From assembly GCF_000710775.1 (NCBI RefSeq), contig NZ_JOJP01000001.1, positions 5,032,027 through 5,096,026 on the forward strand: DNA of 64,000 nt, written 5' to 3'. The notes under the pieces were generated by a model. It was not told where the DNA came from. It did not search any database and saw only the letters and a program-made list of their open reading frames with translations. Below, one piece after another: positions 35,082-44,285 of the stretch (its first letter is position 1; every line of letters starts with the position of its first letter). Source of the stretch: Endozoicomonas elysicola (GTDB lineage: Bacteria; Pseudomonadota; Gammaproteobacteria; Pseudomonadales; Endozoicomonadaceae). The position numbers were made by a program, and so were the translations under genes.

Positions 35082-35414
35082 TCAAGCACAGCATTTTTTA
35101 TATTTTTTTCCACTACCACAAAGACATGGGTCATTTCGTCCTGGCACTTTCTCCAGAACTGTCGTTTTTGGTGTTTCTCTGAGCAGTTGAAGAGCTGATG
35201 TGTCTTCAGGCGCTTCCTCATCGACTTCAATGTGGCAGAACCAGCCGTTCTCCATGAACTCTTTTTCCAGCTCAGCCTTACGCTCTTCAGTCTGCACAGT
35301 GAGTTCTGCAGGATTCCTTTCTGTTCCAAGGCGGGCCTTTTTCTTGCCGTCAAACACCCGGAAGGCCTGCTTGTCGTCGATCTGAAGATTCGTCTGGGTA
35401 TAGAATTTGCCCAT
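35082..35414 (-). CDS. SEC-C metal-binding motif protein (PBPRA1643-like)
   Basis: This 110-residue protein ends with a SEC-C zinc-binding motif, [19 protein letters not shown], like the tail of SecA. The N-terminal part ([20 protein letters not shown]) matches small SWIM/SEC-C proteins of the PBPRA1643 type as I recall them. The motif coordinates zinc with Cys residues and probably contacts nucleic acid or protein. The start ATG has AGGTGA about 6 nt upstream. It lies upstream of the tyrP-like gene on the same strand. Confidence 0.88.
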   Translation of the reverse strand: MGKFYTQTNLQIDDKQAFRVFDGKKKARLGTERNPAELTVQTEERKAELEKEFMENGWFCHIEVDEEAPEDTSALQLLRETPKTTVLEKVPGRNDPCLCGSGKKYKKCCA

Positions 35415-35676
35415 TTGGTCACCTGCTAAGCTGGAAAAATTAGCCTCTCTGACAGAGAGGAAGATATGAAAAGCAAAACCGGAGCAGTTTACTGGAAGTC
35501 CCTGTTTTTAGCCACCAGCCAATTCCTGACGGATTGAGCGCTCAACGACCATTCCAAGCTCCATAGTTTCAAAAAACTAAACTAAAATTGCCTCAACCCA
35601 CCTTCTTCATAAACCCCTGCCAAACCCTCTCAAATGGCAGGCCATTACCATTTTATCTGTATCTTCAGGAGGAGAT

Positions 35677-35925
35677 ATGGGCATTATTGATATCCTTGTT
35701 TTTCTGCTTGTTGGAGCTATCGCAGGCTTTCTTGCCGGCCAGTTCTTTAAAGGCAGTGGCTTTGGTTTGATGTGGAATATCATTATCGGGATTATTGGCT
35801 CAGTGGTCGGAGGCCTGGTATTTGGCATCCTGGGCTTTGCCACAACCAGCCTGCTTGGCAGTATAATCAGTGCCACCATTGGAGCCATTCTTCTCTTGAT
35901 CATTATTCAGAAGATAAAAACCTGA
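35677..35925 (+). CDS. GlsB/YeaQ/YmgE-family stress-response membrane protein
   Basis: This 82-residue protein has three hydrophobic segments and the glycine-rich pattern of the transglycosylase-associated (GlsB/YeaQ/YmgE) family: LLVGAIAGFLAGQFFKGSG, then WNIIIGIIGSVVGGLVFGIL and SIISATIGAILLLI. Members are small inner-membrane proteins induced by stress, with no known activity. AGGAGGAG lies 5-6 nt before the ATG at 35677. It is followed by a terminator-like hairpin at 35950-35986 and is monocistronic. Confidence 0.9.
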   Translation: MGIIDILVFLLVGAIAGFLAGQFFKGSGFGLMWNIIIGIIGSVVGGLVFGILGFATTSLLGSIISATIGAILLLIIIQKIKT

Positions 35926-35949
35926 TCCAGTTCTGATGACATAATTAAG

Positions 35950-35986
35950 AGCGGTTTTCTCCAACGACGCTTCATAGAAAACCGCT
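35950..35986 (+). terminator. Terminator-like hairpin after the GlsB-family gene
   Basis: An 11-bp perfect stem (AGCGGTTTTCT with AGAAAACCGCT) with a 15-nt loop sits 24 bp after the stop codon. Only a short TTCC follows, so it is an imperfect intrinsic terminator. Confidence 0.6.
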
Positions 35987-36056
35987 TCCTGCGAATTAAG
36001 GGCTACACTGTGTATTCCTTATTAATACCTCCATGAAATATCTGATCAATTAATTT

Positions 36057-37181
36057 ATGACACCATCTCAGCCATTCTCTCTGGAAGCGCTTGATACCCC
36101 TGCCCTAGTCGTTGATTTGGACTGTATGGAGCAGAACCTAAAGCGAATGCAAACATTTGCTGATCAGCACTCAGTTGCTCTTCGCCCCCATACAAAAGCC
36201 CATAAAATACCTGAGCTTGCTGCACTGCAACTTGAGATGGGAGCCAAAGGTATCTGTGTGGCAAAATTGGGTGAAGCTGAAGTGATGCTGGCTAGTGGTA
36301 TAAAAGATATTCTGATCACAACGCCAATCGCTAACCCTATCAAACTGGAACGTCTGGCAAACCTTTATGTTCGGTACCCTGGCGCCAGAATCATTCAGGT
36401 GATTGATCACCCGGATCATGCAAATGCCATAGACTCTATCGCTACCAAAAACGGTGTAACCATTGAGGTACTGTTAGAAGTGGAATGTGGTCAAAAACGC
36501 TGTGGTATTGAGGTAGGCTTTGGACTAAAGACACTGATTGAACTGATCAATGCCTTACCCTCCATTAAATACAGCGGTATTCAGGCTTATACAGGCCATC
36601 TACAGCATGTTCGCGATTACCAGGAAAGAATAAAGCTTGCCAGAATCTCTGTAGAGCCTGTTTTTGACTTTATCAATACCTACTTAACCACCGAAGCGTT
36701 AAGGCCAGAGGTTGTCTCCGGTGGCGGCAGTGGGACTTATGACGCCTATGAGGGCATTCCCTTCACGGAGTTACAGGCAGGCTCATACCTTTTCATGGAT
36801 TGGGACTACCACACCATTGGCTCACGAAATGGATCAGCAACTTACCAGGACTTTGACTGCGCCCTGAAAGTGTGGACTACAGTCATCAGCCAACCGGAGC
36901 CTGGCCGGGCAGTGGTCGATGCCGGCATGAAATGCCTCTCCATCGACTCGGGCATGCCCCACGTTGAAGGCCATAAGGATATTCAGTATCAAACGGGAGG
37001 CGATGAGCATGGTATCCTGCACTACCCTGAGAGTAATCAAGGCGTAAAAATAGGCCAGAGAATGATGATTATTCCCAGCCATTGTGACACCACACTGAAT
37101 CAGTATTCCAAGCTGTACGGCATCCGCAATGGCATGGTTGAACAATGCTGGCTGATCGAGGGTCGGGGCCGAAGTGACTAA
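36057..37181 (+). CDS. D-threonine aldolase / DSD1-type PLP enzyme
   Basis: This 374-residue enzyme has an alanine-racemase-like N-terminal barrel. The PLP lysine is K47 in RPHTKAHK. The metal-binding pair of this family appears as H342 and D344 in PSHCDTT near the C-terminus. VSGGGSGTYDAY binds the cofactor phosphate. Members cleave D-threonine or related D-3-hydroxy amino acids to glycine and an aldehyde, or dehydrate D-serine; which of these applies is not certain. The start ATG at 36057 has no strong ribosome-binding site. It is convergent with the CvfB-like gene. Confidence 0.88.
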   Translation: MTPSQPFSLEALDTPALVVDLDCMEQNLKRMQTFADQHSVALRPHTKAHKIPELAALQLEMGAKGICVAKLGEAEVMLASGIKDILITTPIANPIKLERLANLYVRYPGARIIQVIDHPDHANAIDSIATKNGVTIEVLLEVECGQKRCGIEVGFGLKTLIELINALPSIKYSGIQAYTGHLQHVRDYQERIKLARISVEPVFDFINTYLTTEALRPEVVSGGGSGTYDAYEGIPFTELQAGSYLFMDWDYHTIGSRNGSATYQDFDCALKVWTTVISQPEPGRAVVDAGMKCLSIDSGMPHVEGHKDIQYQTGGDEHGILHYPESNQGVKIGQRMMIIPSHCDTTLNQYSKLYGIRNGMVEQCWLIEGRGRSD

Positions 37182-37198
37182 CTCACCAAACCAGTCTT

Positions 37199-38035
37199 TT
37201 ATATAAGACGAATGCCGTCTTCCTCAATACGAATAAGACGTTCTTTATACAAACCGCCAATTGCCATTTTGAACACCCGTTTGCTGACCGAGAACTCTCT
37301 TTTCACCGTATCAGGGTCAGTACGATCATTGAAAGGCAAAAAGCCATTTTCAGCTCTTAGTCTATCAAGAATAACAGCACCAAGACCTGTCATCTCCTGC
37401 TTGTCAAAGCCCGGTTTTTTCAGGCACACATCCAGTTTCTGATCCGGTCTTACCCTTTTAATGAAGCCATCAAACTTCATCCCCATTCGGATCGGTCTAT
37501 CGATATCCTGATCAAAGAGCACACCCAGATATTTATTATCAATAATTGTCGTATACCCGATGTCAGTGCGGTCACAGATCATTATTGGAACCGGCTGACC
37601 ATTGCTATACCGGTGTGGTGACGTACTTAGAAATTTACTGATCTTTGAAGAGGCAACAATACGGTAGCTCTGCTGCTCCTGATAGATATAGACCACATAG
37701 AACTGGTCTTTGACCATCCGTTCTTTCTGCTCACTGAAAGGAACAAGCAACTCTTTCGGCATATTCCAGTCAAGGAAAGCACCGATGCGGTTGGTATCGG
37801 TGACTTGAAGGCAGGCGAACTGCCCTACCTGAGCCTTCGGACGAAGTGTCGTTGCGATGGGAACATCATCAGAGTCAAGGTAGATAAAAACGTCAAGCTC
37901 ATCACCAATCTGACACCCCTCTGGTACAAAGCGTTTTGGCAATAGAATATCATCCAACATCCCTCCATTAAGGAATGCACCAAAATCCAGAAGGTTGACC
38001 ACCTTCAGATGATTCATTTGACCAATTCTAACCAT
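37199..38035 (-). CDS. S1-like RNA-binding protein of the CvfB/YitL family
   Basis: This 278-residue protein consists of tandem S1-like domains and a C-terminal winged helix. The first S1-like unit is HLKVVNLLDFGAFLNGG, ending DELDVFIYLDSDDVPIATT. Later units follow, and the tail VKREFSVSKRVFKMAIGGLY is typical of CvfB. Family members bind RNA and affect expression of virulence genes in Gram-positive bacteria; the role in gammaproteobacteria is not defined. It lies convergent with the D-threonine aldolase-like gene, 17 bp away. Confidence 0.88.
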   Translation of the reverse strand: MVRIGQMNHLKVVNLLDFGAFLNGGMLDDILLPKRFVPEGCQIGDELDVFIYLDSDDVPIATTLRPKAQVGQFACLQVTDTNRIGAFLDWNMPKELLVPFSEQKERMVKDQFYVVYIYQEQQSYRIVASSKISKFLSTSPHRYSNGQPVPIMICDRTDIGYTTIIDNKYLGVLFDQDIDRPIRMGMKFDGFIKRVRPDQKLDVCLKKPGFDKQEMTGLGAVILDRLRAENGFLPFNDRTDPDTVKREFSVSKRVFKMAIGGLYKERLIRIEEDGIRLI

Positions 38036-38089
38036 GGATCTATCCGGGGAAAAAAGCAGGCGGGAAGTATAACACCCTGACTGTACAGA

Positions 38090-38689
38090 TTATGACAACT
38101 GTTTTTGCCACACCAGGATTCGATTGTTGGCGGGCATTTCGCAGTCAGCCAACAGCATCAATCCCTGTTCTCTGGCCAGGCTATCAATTGCCTCAAAATT
38201 ACGAACTCCCATATGAGGCGCCCTCTGTTTGAGATGCTGGTCAAAGAGGGCATTACTCTCACTGGTATACTTCCCGTGATAATTGAAGGGCCCATAAAGA
38301 CAGAAAATGCCCCCGTTCGCTAGATGACAACCAACCCCCTGCAGCATCGCTTCCACTTCAGACCAGCTCATGATGTGGGAAGTGTTTGCTGAAAAAACAC
38401 CGTCAAAGCCTTCAACAGGCCATTCAGGCAATGAAACATCCAGCTCAATGGGGTATCTGACATTCTCCAACCCAGCCTCTGATAACCAGCTGATAATACC
38501 AGAGTGGTTATCTTTTAGGTCAGATGTCTGCCACTTGAGCTGCGGCATCTCCCCTGCAAAAAAAACGGCATGCTGCCCAGTACCACTACCTATCTCAAGA
38601 ATATGCGTGCATGCATCAAAGTATTGAGAGATCACTTCAAGTATGGCTATTTTGTTGTTTTCACAAGCCTGCGAATAGGGTTTTTGCAT
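38090..38689 (-). CDS. DUF938-family SAM-dependent methyltransferase
   Basis: This 199-residue class I methyltransferase-like protein has the SAM-binding glycine motif ILEIGSGTGQHAVFFA at residues about 30-45. The conserved opening QKPYSQACENNKIAILEVI and middle FDGVFSANTSHIMSWSEVEA are characteristic of DUF938, as is YGPFNYHGKYTSESNALFD. The substrate is unknown. It is downstream of no clear operon partner and opposite in orientation to the thioesterase gene. Confidence 0.9.
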   Translation of the reverse strand: MQKPYSQACENNKIAILEVISQYFDACTHILEIGSGTGQHAVFFAGEMPQLKWQTSDLKDNHSGIISWLSEAGLENVRYPIELDVSLPEWPVEGFDGVFSANTSHIMSWSEVEAMLQGVGCHLANGGIFCLYGPFNYHGKYTSESNALFDQHLKQRAPHMGVRNFEAIDSLAREQGLMLLADCEMPANNRILVWQKQLS

Positions 38690-38811
38690 TACTTGCCCCG
38701 AGAATCAGTTAAAACCAATTAATGGCACATGAGTTGCTTTGGTATTGCAATCTTCTATGACAATAAGCTGAAACTCATAATAAAACATTACCCGGAGCAA
38801 GGAGTAGCCAG

Positions 38812-39204
38812 ATGAAATATTTCTCCCGCCGTGCCGTTAAACCTGGCGACCTGAACCCCGCATACCGACTGTTCGGCGGTACTCTCCTGGCCTGGATTGA
38901 TGAAGAAGCCGGTATTTATGCTTCCTGTAAAATGGGGCCCGGAAAGCTACTGGTGACCAAATATATGTCGGAAATTGACTTTGTCAGCTCCGCTGCCTGC
39001 GGGGATATTCTTGAGTTTGGCCTTGAGGTCGTTAATATCGGAACAACCTCTCTGACATTATGTTGTGTCGTACGAAATAAAGTAACCAGACAGGTCATTA
39101 TTGTCATTGATCGCATTGTATTTGTCTGTGTTGATCAACTGGGCAACCCAGCACCGCACCAGATTGATGCAAAAAACATGCCTAGCACACCAGAACCGCA
39201 CTAA
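38812..39204 (+). CDS. Acyl-CoA thioesterase of the hotdog fold (YciA-like)
   Basis: This 130-residue single hotdog domain has the YciA/BACH pattern: NPAYRLFGGTLLAWIDEEAG for the central helix, with the catalytic Asp in WIDEEAG, and VTKYMSEIDFVSSAACGDIL for the strand pair. It would hydrolyse short- to long-chain acyl-CoAs as a homo-oligomer in the cytosol. GGAG lies about 7 nt before the ATG at 38812. It is monocistronic, ending at a strong terminator. Confidence 0.85.
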   Translation: MKYFSRRAVKPGDLNPAYRLFGGTLLAWIDEEAGIYASCKMGPGKLLVTKYMSEIDFVSSAACGDILEFGLEVVNIGTTSLTLCCVVRNKVTRQVIIVIDRIVFVCVDQLGNPAPHQIDAKNMPSTPEPH

Positions 39205-39217
39205 AAAGGCACATAAA

Positions 39218-39252
39218 AAAGCAGGGCGCACCTAGATGGTGCGCCCTGCTTT
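39218..39252. terminator. Intrinsic terminator between the thioesterase and META-domain genes
   Basis: A perfect 15-bp GC-rich stem (AAAGCAGGGCGCACC with its complement) has a 5-nt loop and an A-rich upstream flank. It lies 14 bp after the thioesterase stop and can serve the convergent lipoprotein gene as well. Confidence 0.88.
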
Positions 39253-39269
39253 ACACACAATATGGTGAA

Positions 39270-40001
39270 TCAATGCTTCGAAGGCACTGATTTCAAATTA
39301 ACAGAAGGTTTAACAGCAGTAATAAACATCACCTGCCCGTTCTGAATGACTTCTGCAAGCAATTCATAATTGCTACCAGGATTGACCAGCTCCGGCGCAT
39401 AGTTGACCATATAGTCCACCACATCAACATTCCTGCCTACCTGAATTCGCTCAATGCCAATAATGCCTGCAGGGTCATTTGGCATCGAGCTGTCTTGTAG
39501 AACCACAATAATTTCAGAACCTGGAGCGAAAGTCCCCTCACTGGCAGCGATCTGACCACTGACATTGGCAGACTCAGCAACATAGGTTAGTTTTTGATCA
39601 CTACTGCGACTACTCAACATCAACCCATGCTCTTTAATAGCGATATTATCCAGCTTTGGAAACGTTGCCAGGTACTCGGCTTCTTTGGTCATAAACGGTG
39701 CTGGACAAGCAGCCCGACTACCCCCCATCGGAGTAAAGTGGATTTTTTTATTAGCAACCTGATAACTACCAAAATAACGATTGCACTGAGCCTGACCACC
39801 AATTCGACCATCCTGCGCCGTGGCAGGCCGAAGCTCCATGGTTACTCTTGGACCAGAGGCTGCCTGACCGTTCATTGACGTCAATACCCAGGTTTTGTTC
39901 TCAACCAACTGCGGGTCAACGCTGGTCAGCTTATGGGAGCTGCACCCAAACAAAGCAGCGCCTGCAGCCAAAACGATACAAGAGTGAATCAACCTTTTCA
40001 T
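39270..40001 (-). CDS. Two-domain lipoprotein: META (HslJ-like) plus YbaY-like domain
   Basis: This 243-residue lipoprotein has the lipobox ALFGCSSH. The first domain, about residues 30-140, is META/HslJ-like: NKTWVLTSMNGQAASG and GQAQCNRYFGSYQVANKKIHF with CPAPFM are diagnostic. The second domain, about 150-235, resembles YbaY/YscW-type lipoprotein domains: VSGQIAASEGTFAPGSEIIVV and LVNPGSNYELLAEV. Both domains occur in heat-shock or stress-linked envelope proteins. Its role is unknown, but outer-membrane location is likely. Confidence 0.85.
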   Translation of the reverse strand: MKRLIHSCIVLAAGAALFGCSSHKLTSVDPQLVENKTWVLTSMNGQAASGPRVTMELRPATAQDGRIGGQAQCNRYFGSYQVANKKIHFTPMGGSRAACPAPFMTKEAEYLATFPKLDNIAIKEHGLMLSSRSSDQKLTYVAESANVSGQIAASEGTFAPGSEIIVVLQDSSMPNDPAGIIGIERIQVGRNVDVVDYMVNYAPELVNPGSNYELLAEVIQNGQVMFITAVKPSVNLKSVPSKH

Positions 40002-40414
40002 GTCATACTCCAGCTACGGGAATGAAGAAAAAACAGGGGAAGGCCATCAGCGATAGCCTGTAGAGGGTGACTGCCTGAAACAGAGAGGCCTGACCTCCGC
40101 ACAACATGGCCCTTTAATCAGCCAGCAAAACAGAAGCTGATAGGAATAAAGTAGTCGATCATCAGGTATTGCTGCCATTCTAATTTATTGGTTTAGATGA
40201 CTTTTCATATGAGTTATCGAATCTTTACGTCTTTGTGCGAAACGCTGGTAAAACTTCATTATGACCAGCAAGTCTGCAAAACCTGACAGAGGCCTTTTCG
40301 AAATTGGCTCGTCACAGATAGTAATCACTGAGGACAAATGAGAATAATTCCTATGCATACAGGAACAAGATTCAGTATGATCAGATACACTGGCACAAAA
40401 TAAACAACCGGTAT
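40002..40414. other. Gene-free stretch of 413 bp
   Basis: This divergent spacer between the META-domain lipoprotein gene and the hemolysin III-like gene must hold both promoters. No ORF, RNA or strong repeat was seen. Confidence 0.5.
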
Positions 40415-41089
40415 ATGGCTCTGAAATCTACTGCAGGAAACAAACTTATCAGCCGGGGTTACAGTCTGGCTGAAGAGATTGCGAATAGTATTACCCACGG
40501 GCTGGGCGCTCTGTTGAGTGTCGCGGGCCTGACGCTGCTGGTAACCTTTGCAGCTCATCAGGCTGATGTATGGCGGGTAGTCAGTTTCAGCATCTATGGC
40601 GCAACCATGATTCTGCTGTTTTTGGCCTCCACGCTGTATCACAGCTTTCAGCACCCTAAGACCAAGAAAGTTTTCAAAATACTGGATCATTGTTCGATCT
40701 ATCTGCTCATTGCCGGGACTTATACACCTTTTCTGCTGGTCAGCATGAGAAGCATGACTGGCTGGATACTTTTCGCCATCATATGGACACTGGCAGCGCT
40801 TGGCATCATCTTCAAGGTTGTATTTGGTTCAAGGTATAAAAAGCTGTCCGTGAGCACCTACGTTCTTATGGGCTGGCTAGTTCTGGTTGCTTCCGGTGAA
40901 CTGGCAGATAACCTATCGACCGGTGGAATATATTGGCTGGTTGCAGGTGGATTACTTTACACCTTTGGTGTGATCTTTTATTTGTGGAAAAAACTGCCGT
41001 TTAATCACGCAATCTGGCACCTCTTTGTATTGGGGGGCTCAGCCTGTCACTTTTTTTCTGTTTTGTTTCACGTTTTACCCCCCGTTTGA
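40415..41089 (+). CDS. trhA: Hemolysin III / TrhA family (PAQR-like) membrane protein
   Basis: This 224-residue polytopic membrane protein has the PAQR-type pattern. EEIANSITHGLGALLSVAGL is the first conserved segment, STLYHSFQHPKTKKVFKILDH carries the His/Asp metal-site residues, and IWHLFVLGGSACHFFSVLFH the later His residues. About seven helices are visible. E. coli TrhA is linked to membrane energy homeostasis; the older name hemolysin III reflects heterologous activity. It is monocistronic and followed by a strong terminator at 41100-41139. Confidence 0.9.
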   Translation: MALKSTAGNKLISRGYSLAEEIANSITHGLGALLSVAGLTLLVTFAAHQADVWRVVSFSIYGATMILLFLASTLYHSFQHPKTKKVFKILDHCSIYLLIAGTYTPFLLVSMRSMTGWILFAIIWTLAALGIIFKVVFGSRYKKLSVSTYVLMGWLVLVASGELADNLSTGGIYWLVAGGLLYTFGVIFYLWKKLPFNHAIWHLFVLGGSACHFFSVLFHVLPPV

Positions 41090-41099
41090 ATCATTTGAT

Positions 41100-41139
41100 A
41101 GGTTCGTATAAATCTTTTTGAGGTACACGAACCTTTTTT
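41100..41139 (+). terminator. Intrinsic terminator after trhA
   Basis: An 8-bp stem (AGGTTCGT with ACGAACCT) with a 19-nt loop is followed by T residues up to 41139. It lies 10 bp after the stop codon. Confidence 0.82.
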
Positions 41140-41182
41140 ACACTTCCTTGTCAAACCTCCACTTTTAAATCACCATTTAGAT

Positions 41183-42349
41183 ATGAATATTATGGAGCCT
41201 TCAACTTCTCGACAAGTCGAATTCGTTAATCAACATAAAGAGCAGTATCCCAAGGAAATAAGCCCCACCAAGAAGCAATTCTCTTCGCAAAAAGCAGGCG
41301 TTCACAAAGTAAGGTTAACTGATAGCTCAGGGCTACTTCCAGATAGAGCTGTCAATCCAAGTTCAGGCATCCCACAAGAGCAATTCCGGCCTTTAGGATT
41401 AAGGCGGGGTACAACCCACACTATTTCTGATGTGCCTTTACCGATTGAAGGCTCAGGATCAAGCGAAGATGATGAACGACAGAAAATTTCTGACTATTTT
41501 GAAGCAAAGCTGTTGGCTCTTGTCGGCCTACCGGTCTCAGAATATCCAAGACAATACCCTCCAATTGGAGTAACAACACAGTTCATTTCAAGAACAAAAA
41601 AAACAAATGAAAAATTCATCAATTTACATAACCAGTTGAGACAGTATTTTGCAAAAGATTTATGTTCAACAGAAATGGATTGCTACCGTGAAAAAAATAA
41701 TATCCCAACGTCTTACAACAAGTCTTCATTCCCACCCAGTCTAAAGCTTGAAGCAGATGTTCACTTTATATTTCGCCATCACCCAGCGCTTTGCCGTCTC
41801 AGTTTTAGTAGCCCTTACCCTTATATTCTTCTTTTTTCAGACGAAAATGTTTATCAAATGCATCTTTTTATACCCGAAAATAAAATAACAGTTAAGGACG
41901 TCAAAATATTCTACAGCCAAAATAATAAGCCGGTAATCCAACAGAGAAACATATACCCAGAAAGCAGCGCTGCGGCTGTTGCCGCCATGCTTGCTCATGA
42001 AAGGGGGAAAACAATTAATGTGGACAGACTCTGTTCGGGGTCAGCCTATAATTCAGCAGGCATGAGTGAAGAGTTAAGGGTTTACGGCCTTGATTGTCGT
42101 GATAATAAGTTCAGCAGCCCCCCAGCTCTTTCTCAGCTAAGTCAGGCAATCCAATCACATGGTTCTGCCGCTGTTTTACTTAAATACGAAGATATCCACT
42201 GTATATGGGTACTAGTGGATAACATCGATTTAACGTCGGGCAAGGTCAGGTGTAGAAACCCATACAATTGTGAAGAGCTGGACGTTAAGCAGCAAGCATT
42301 TTGTGATAAGTGGATTCCAGAAGAGGGTTTTGTACAACTAAAGGCGTAG
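41183..42349 (+). CDS. Hypothetical protein with a C39-peptidase-like C-terminus (Cys replaced by Ser)
   Basis: I do not recognise the full 388-residue protein. The first 100 residues are polar and look disordered. The C-terminal part, about 250-365, resembles a papain-like C39 fold: Q254, then S261-S262-AAAVAAML where C39 enzymes have the nucleophile Cys and CGxAAxAMML-like helix; H339 in DIHCIWVLVDNID; and N359 in CRNPYN where Asp/Asn is expected. The Cys-to-Ser change may make it inactive or a Ser-based enzyme. There is no signal peptide and no ribosome-binding site. An effector role is inferred only. An alternative ATG lies at 41192. Confidence 0.6.
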   Translation: MNIMEPSTSRQVEFVNQHKEQYPKEISPTKKQFSSQKAGVHKVRLTDSSGLLPDRAVNPSSGIPQEQFRPLGLRRGTTHTISDVPLPIEGSGSSEDDERQKISDYFEAKLLALVGLPVSEYPRQYPPIGVTTQFISRTKKTNEKFINLHNQLRQYFAKDLCSTEMDCYREKNNIPTSYNKSSFPPSLKLEADVHFIFRHHPALCRLSFSSPYPYILLFSDENVYQMHLFIPENKITVKDVKIFYSQNNKPVIQQRNIYPESSAAAVAAMLAHERGKTINVDRLCSGSAYNSAGMSEELRVYGLDCRDNKFSSPPALSQLSQAIQSHGSAAVLLKYEDIHCIWVLVDNIDLTSGKVRCRNPYNCEELDVKQQAFCDKWIPEEGFVQLKA

Positions 42350-42377
42350 AATAAAAAAGAAGAATATTTACAGAAAG

Positions 42378-42407
42378 TATGCTGGTGACTTTACAGTCAC
42401 CAGCATA
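42378..42407. terminator. Hairpin between the C39-like gene and deaD
   Basis: A perfect 13-bp stem (TATGCTGGTGACT with AGTCACCAGCATA) with a TTAC loop sits between two convergent genes. It has no good T-run on either strand but probably ends transcription from both. Confidence 0.7.
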
Positions 42408-42412
42408 AAAAA

Positions 42413-44251
42413 TTAGCGATTCCCGCTATTATCACGACGTGGACGACGGTCACCGCCACGGCTGCCTTCACCACGACCACCATCACGACGGCCACCTTGA
42501 GGGCGACCGCCATCACGGCGACCAGCACCATCACGACGACCACGGCGCTCTCCTTGAGGCTCCTCACCTGTCCACAGCTTTAGTTCCATTGGACGGTTAC
42601 GAATCTTAGCGCCTTTTAAAGCCTCAATGACGGCCTTATCCATCCCTTCTGGCAGATAGACTGACGAACAGCTATCAAATAAGCGAATGTGACCAATACT
42701 CTGTCCAGAGATTTTGCCTTCATTGGCAATAGCACCAACCAGATCACCAGGGTTAATTCCCTGATCACGACCCAGTTCTACACGATAACGAACCATCCCA
42801 TCATTGTTGCGCTCACGGCCCCGGTCGCCACGTCGCTCACCATCACGCCCACGACGCTCTCCACGATCAGGACGATCGCCTCTCTCTCCACGCTCACGCC
42901 CTTCACGACGAGGCTGTTCTGGCTCTTTAGCATCCGGGAACGGGCGCTCTTTCTGTGCCATAAAGCACAGTGCCGCCGCCATGTCTTCATAGCTCAGAGC
43001 ATTTTCCTGCTCAAGCTCGGCCACCAGCTCACGGAACACATCCAGTTCTTCACCCATCTCCAATACTTTGCCCACTTCCTCCTTAAACTGACGAATACGG
43101 ATATCCCGCACATCGCTCATGGAAGGCAAACGCATGGTATCAATACGCTGTCGTGTAGCACTTTCGATGGCGCGTAGCATTCTGCGCTCTCTGTGAGTGG
43201 CAAACAAAATAGCAGTACCTTGACGACCCGCACGGCCAGTACGGCCAATACGGTGAACATACGCTTCAGTATCGTAAGGGATATCGTAGTTCACTACGTG
43301 GCTCATCCGCTCAACATCCAGCCCCCTGGCTGCTACGTCCGTAGCAATCAGAATATCCAGAGAACCTTTCTTTAAGCGATCAACCACTTTCTCACGCAGC
43401 GCCTGACTCATATCACCATTGAGTGCCGCAGCAGCAAAGCCACGGGCTTCGAGCTTTTCAGCCAGCTCAACCGTTGCAGTTTTGGTGCGCACGAAAATGA
43501 TCATGGCATCGAACGGCTCGACTTCAAGAATACGGGTAAGTGCATCCAGCTTGTGAAAACCGCTAACCATACAGACTTTTTGAGTGATGGTATCAACGGT
43601 TGCCGTCTTGGCTTTAATCTCAACCATTGCCGGATTTTTAAGGTGGTTATCCGCAATCTTACGAATCTGGTATGGCATGGTTGCCGAGAACAGAGCCACC
43701 TGACGATCTGCAGGCGTCTGCTCCATAATCCACTCGATATCGTCTACGAAGCCCATGCGAAGCATTTCATCCGCTTCATCCAGAACAACAGTTTTCAAGC
43801 CATCCAGCTTCAGGCTTTCACGACGCAGGTGGTCCATAACACGACCCGGTGTACCCACAATTACGTGGGCTCCACGCTGAAGGCTGCGTAACTGACCACG
43901 CATATCCTGACCACCGTATACCGGCAGTACATGGAAGCCTTTCATATGGCGTGCATAACGCTGAAATGCTTCAGCAACCTGAATAGCCAGCTCACGGGTT
44001 GGCGTCAATACCAGAACCTGAGGATCACGCTGCTTCAGGTCAATACCTGACAGAAGTGGCAGTGCAAATGCGGCGGTTTTACCAGTACCGGTCTGGGCCA
44101 GTCCAAGCAGATCACGCCCTTCCAGCAGGTGAGGGATACTTTGAGCCTGAATCGGGGATGGGCTCTCATAGCCCACATCCTGCACAGCCTTAAGTACAGC
44201 CTCAGACAGAGGAAGGTCCGCAAAAGTCATCGCGTTGTTGGTATCAGTCAA
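42413..44251 (-). CDS. deaD: DEAD-box ATP-dependent RNA helicase DeaD (CsdA)
   Basis: This 612-residue helicase acts in ribosome assembly and cold adaptation. Motifs are AQTGTGKT at residues 52-59, PTRELA, TPGR, VLDEADEM, SATMP, ALNGDMSQ, DVAARGLDV and HRIGRTGRAGR, in the standard order. The C-terminus has an Arg/Glu-rich RGG-like stretch, then a DbpA-type RNA-binding domain (VRYRVELGRDQGINPGDLVG) and a second RG/RR-rich tail. The frame extends upstream to 44308, but the TTG at 44251 has GGAG 7 nt before it and is chosen; an ATG also lies at 44230. A hairpin lies in the leader. Confidence 0.95.
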   Translation of the reverse strand: MTDTNNAMTFADLPLSEAVLKAVQDVGYESPSPIQAQSIPHLLEGRDLLGLAQTGTGKTAAFALPLLSGIDLKQRDPQVLVLTPTRELAIQVAEAFQRYARHMKGFHVLPVYGGQDMRGQLRSLQRGAHVIVGTPGRVMDHLRRESLKLDGLKTVVLDEADEMLRMGFVDDIEWIMEQTPADRQVALFSATMPYQIRKIADNHLKNPAMVEIKAKTATVDTITQKVCMVSGFHKLDALTRILEVEPFDAMIIFVRTKTATVELAEKLEARGFAAAALNGDMSQALREKVVDRLKKGSLDILIATDVAARGLDVERMSHVVNYDIPYDTEAYVHRIGRTGRAGRQGTAILFATHRERRMLRAIESATRQRIDTMRLPSMSDVRDIRIRQFKEEVGKVLEMGEELDVFRELVAELEQENALSYEDMAAALCFMAQKERPFPDAKEPEQPRREGRERGERGDRPDRGERRGRDGERRGDRGRERNNDGMVRYRVELGRDQGINPGDLVGAIANEGKISGQSIGHIRLFDSCSSVYLPEGMDKAVIEALKGAKIRNRPMELKLWTGEEPQGERRGRRDGAGRRDGGRPQGGRRDGGRGEGSRGGDRRPRRDNSGNR

Positions 44252-44285
44252 TTTGATACTCCATAAATTCAATTCTTTACCATAA

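Noticed and set aside
42689-43177. Plus-strand frame of 162 codons inside deaD
   Set aside because: It results from the repetitive Arg/Gly codons on the opposite strand; low-complexity Thr/Ile composition.
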